A stretch of 64,000 bases of DNA from an uncultured Jannaschia sp. (GTDB lineage Bacteria > Pseudomonadota > Alphaproteobacteria > Rhodobacterales > Rhodobacteraceae), in assembly GCF_947503795.1 (NCBI RefSeq), contig NZ_CANNEZ010000001.1:1293001-1357000 (forward strand), read 5' to 3'. The number at the start of each line of letters is the position of its first letter. Position 1 is the first letter of the stretch. Positions 61,889-64,000 of the stretch are shown piece by piece. The position numbers and the translations under genes were made by a program. A model generated the notes under the pieces. That model was not told where the DNA came from, did not search any database, and was given only the letters and a program-made list of their open reading frames with translations.

Positions 61889-62389
61889 TCAGGCCCGCTC
61901 GGTCCGAAGGTAGCTGCGCATCCCGTAGAGCAGTGGCGCGCCATCCTCGTCCACCCGCACGGCGCGAACGCGGCCGATGATGACGTGATGCGTCCCGATC
62001 TTCTCGGCCGATTGCAGCTCGCAATCGAAGCCGGCCAGCGCGTCGAGCATGGGGGCGCCCGTGGTCTCGACCGACCAGTCGATGGTGGCGAACTTGTCGC
62101 CGCCCGGCGCGGGCGCGCGGCTGGCGAAGGTGTCGGCGATGTCCGACTGGTCGTCATGCATGACGTTGATCGCGAAGCACCCGTTGGCGAGGATCGGTTC
62201 GGCCGCAGAGGAGCCACCGTTGATGCAGACCAGCATCGAGGGCGCTTCGCCATCCGCCGACACGCTGGTCCAGGCCGAGACGGTGACGCCGGCGCGCCCG
62301 CCCGGCCCGTCGGTCGTGACGATGCTGACCGTGGCGGCGGCCCGGCTCATGGCGTGGACGAAATCGGCGCGTAGTTGGCTGTCGGGCAT
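61889..62389 (-). CDS. Flavin reductase-like protein
   Basis: A 166-residue FMN-binding split-barrel protein of the HpaC/RutF flavin reductase family. Segments are HAMSRAAATVSIVTTDGPGG, GVTVSAWTSVSADGEAPSMLVCING, given in part, FAINVMHDDQSDIADTF and THHVIIGRVRAVRV. It would reduce free FMN or FAD with NAD(P)H for a partner monooxygenase. No oxygenase gene is adjacent, so its partner is elsewhere. It converges on the upstream gene and diverges from the agmatinase-like gene. Confidence 0.85.
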   Translation of the reverse strand: MPDSQLRADFVHAMSRAAATVSIVTTDGPGGRAGVTVSAWTSVSADGEAPSMLVCINGGSSAAEPILANGCFAINVMHDDQSDIADTFASRAPAPGGDKFATIDWSVETTGAPMLDALAGFDCELQSAEKIGTHHVIIGRVRAVRVDEDGAPLLYGMRSYLRTERA

Positions 62390-62477
62390 GGGCAGGCACC
62401 TAACGCATGGGGGGGCGGTGTCGAGAGGCTTTCCCTCGGGCGCCGGGCGTGATTGCGTCGGCGTCGGAGGTGACGGT

Positions 62478-63437
62478 ATGGCATTGCAGGACGCACGGGA
62501 TCAGGTCGACGGGGCATTCACGCGCGATCGTGACCGGGGGCTGAACTTCGAGAACGCGTTCGGGGGCGCGACGTCGATCTTCCGGCGGCGCTACACGAAG
62601 GACCTCGCGGGGTTCGACCTGGCGGTGACCGGCGTGCCCTTCGATCAGGCCGTCACGCATCGCCCCGGCACGCGCTTCGGCCCTCGCGCCATCCGCGAGG
62701 CGAGCGCGCTCCAGCCCTTCGATCCGCCTTATTACTGGGACTACTCGCCGCTCGATGAGTTCGCCATCGCGGATTACGGCGATGTCGGCTTCGATTACGC
62801 CAAGGTGGCCGATTTCCCGCAGGCGCTGCGCGATCACGTCGCGGGCATCCTTGGGCAGGGCGCATGCTGCATCGCGATGGGGGGCGACCATTATGTCAGC
62901 TTCCCGATCCTGCAGGCCCATGCCGAGGCGCATGGCCCCCTGAGCCTGATCCAGTTCGATGCCCATTCCGACACCTGGCCCGATGACGACATGAGTCGGA
63001 TCGACCACGGGACGATGTTCTACAAGGCGGTGAAGACCGGCGTGATCGACCCCGCGACCAGCGTGCAGGTCGGCATCCGGACCGTGAACCCCGATACGCT
63101 GGGTGTGACGACCATTGATGCCCGCGCCGTCCACGAGGCGCCGCCGGGCGAAGTGGCCGAGCGGATCAAGGCCGTCGTCGGCGACCGCCCCTGCTACGTG
63201 ACCTTCGACATCGACTGCCTCGATCCGGCCTTCGCGCCCGGAACGGGAACGCCGGTCTGGGGCGGGCTGTCGAGCGCGCAGGCAGCGGCGATCCTGCGGG
63301 ATCTGGCGGGCATCAACATGGTTGGCGGCGACGTGGTCGAGGTCTCGCCGCCCTATGACACGACGGGCGCGACAGCCATCGCGGGGGCGCATGTCGTGAT
63401 GGAGTTGATCTGCCTTTGGGGCTGGACGCGCCGCTGA
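62478..63437 (+). CDS. speB: Agmatinase/ureohydrolase
   Basis: A 319-residue manganese ureohydrolase that gives urea and putrescine from agmatine, or acts on a related guanidino compound. Metal motifs are AMGGDHYVSFP (His), LIQFDAHSDTWPDD (Asp/His) and VTFDIDCLDPAFAPGTGTP (two Asp), and the EVSPPYDTTGATA motif follows. GGAGGTGACGG precedes the ATG closely. Assignment to agmatine is by family; guanidinobutyrase or other relatives cannot be excluded. It ends 7 bases before the convergent VIT1-like gene. Confidence 0.92.
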   Translation: MALQDARDQVDGAFTRDRDRGLNFENAFGGATSIFRRRYTKDLAGFDLAVTGVPFDQAVTHRPGTRFGPRAIREASALQPFDPPYYWDYSPLDEFAIADYGDVGFDYAKVADFPQALRDHVAGILGQGACCIAMGGDHYVSFPILQAHAEAHGPLSLIQFDAHSDTWPDDDMSRIDHGTMFYKAVKTGVIDPATSVQVGIRTVNPDTLGVTTIDARAVHEAPPGEVAERIKAVVGDRPCYVTFDIDCLDPAFAPGTGTPVWGGLSSAQAAAILRDLAGINMVGGDVVEVSPPYDTTGATAIAGAHVVMELICLWGWTRR

Positions 63438-63444
63438 TACGGGG

Positions 63445-64000
63445 TCAGCGGAACGCCAGCCCGACGCCGAAGGCCACGACGGCGCAAGCGCCCCCGACCA
63501 ACAGCGTCTCGCCGACCGAGCGCCAGATGGACTCGGTCGAAACGCGCCAGCGCAGAAAGCCCAGCACCATCAGCGCCACCACCGAGCCCACGCAGCTGAG
63601 CGTGAAGCTCGTCGTGCCCGACCCGCCGGCGATGTAGGGCAGGAGCGGGACGGCCCCGAAGACGACGAAGCTGCCGAAGGTCACCAGCCCGTTTAGCCAA
63701 GGCACATCGTCGGTCGGGTCGGCCAGCCCGATCTCGTATTGCATCATGAAATCGGCCATCATCTCGGGGTTTCTCGCCAGGATCGCGGCCATGTCGCGGG
63801 CATCGGCGGGTTCCACGCCCCGCTCTTCCAGAAGCTCGACCGTCTCGGCGATTTCGGCCTCGGGGTTCACGTCGATCTCGCGGCGTTCCTTGGCGCGGAT
63901 CGCGTGGTAGACGTCCTGTTCCGAGCGCGACGACAGGAACTCGCCCAGACCCATCGAGGTCGCATCGGCAAAGAGGTTGGCCAACCCGAAGAGCAGAACC
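63445..64000 (-). CDS. VIT1/CCC1-family iron/manganese transporter, partial
   Basis: The last 184 codons of a gene whose 5' end lies beyond the window. It begins within the first helix (VLLFGLANLFADATSMGLGE), the diagnostic VIT1/CCC1 motif with the metal-binding Asp and Met, followed by FLSSRSEQDVYHAIRAKERRE, then a cytoplasmic metal-binding helical hairpin (EELLEERGVEPADARDMAAI-like, MMADFMMQYEIGL) and three more membrane helices. The family exports or stores Fe2+ and Mn2+. The N-terminal helices are not in view. Counterion and regulation are unknown. Confidence 0.88.
   Translation of the reverse strand, partial: VLLFGLANLFADATSMGLGEFLSSRSEQDVYHAIRAKERREIDVNPEAEIAETVELLEERGVEPADARDMAAILARNPEMMADFMMQYEIGLADPTDDVPWLNGLVTFGSFVVFGAVPLLPYIAGGSGTTSFTLSCVGSVVALMVLGFLRWRVSTESIWRSVGETLLVGGACAVVAFGVGLAFR

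Overview
The window is GC-rich (about 66-68% by eye) and comes from a marine-type alphaproteobacterium of the Rhodobacterales (Roseobacter/Rhodobacteraceae group). The evidence is gene content: sciP (DUF1153) next to ctrA, an alphaproteobacterial LexA box (GTTC-N7-GTTC), DUF6456, DUF6477 and DUF2852 genes, a usg gene, a trpGDC-moaC-moeA-lexA block, a citramalate synthase, a large RTX protein with a C-terminal Hint domain, and many four-base ATGA or GTGA overlaps between co-directional genes. It looks like ordinary chromosome. I see no insertion sequence, integrase, prophage or CRISPR array. The two end genes are cut by the window edges.

Layout. 0-7.5 kb: nucleoside hydrolase (partial), iron-type ABC binding protein with a tandem palindromic operator, mazG, an M20 amidohydrolase, an SH3 protein, gluQ, a methyltransferase, trmFO and a LysR regulator. 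7.5-13 kb: gyrA, usg, dsbB-yqaA, a zinc metallopeptidase and tRNA-Leu(CAA). 13-18 kb: a roughly 800-base gene-free leader and a 1333-residue RTX/Hint protein. 18-25 kb: an orphan iron-type ABC ATPase, a Tat-exported DUF882 protein, then an envelope cluster ldt-lpxD-acp-KAS and ialB. 25-32 kb: a HerA-like ATPase, an acetyltransferase, guaA, a pyrrolysine-free MttB-family methyltransferase and the DUF6477/DUF6456 pair. 32-45 kb: gltA-gltX, comEC, lexA, moeA-moaC-trpCDG, a divergent polysaccharide deacetylase and arginyl-tRNA-protein transferase. 45-54 kb: RDD and DUF2852 membrane proteins, mnmA, the sciP-ctrA cell-cycle pair, ligA-recG, and a 41-residue membrane peptide behind a LexA box. 54-64 kb: an IscU-like protein, hisI, Entner-Doudoroff edd-eda, a PEP-mutase-like protein, cysS-cimA-NDUFAF6-like, a flavin reductase, an agmatinase-like enzyme and a VIT1-type transporter (partial).

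How it hangs together. Two global regulators are encoded here and their likely sites recur in the window. LexA boxes lie upstream of lexA and of the 41-residue peptide gene. CtrA-type boxes (TTAA-N7-TTAA with one mismatch) lie upstream of ctrA, comEC and the DUF6456 gene. The most interesting candidates are the LexA-box small membrane protein (a possible SOS division inhibitor of the SidA/SulA kind), the ldt-lpxD-acp-KAS cluster (dedicated acyl supply to lipid A beside a wall cross-linker), the composite promoter in front of DUF6456, the tandem operator of the iron-type binding protein, and orphan intrinsic terminators at 25.4-25.6 kb that may end small RNAs.
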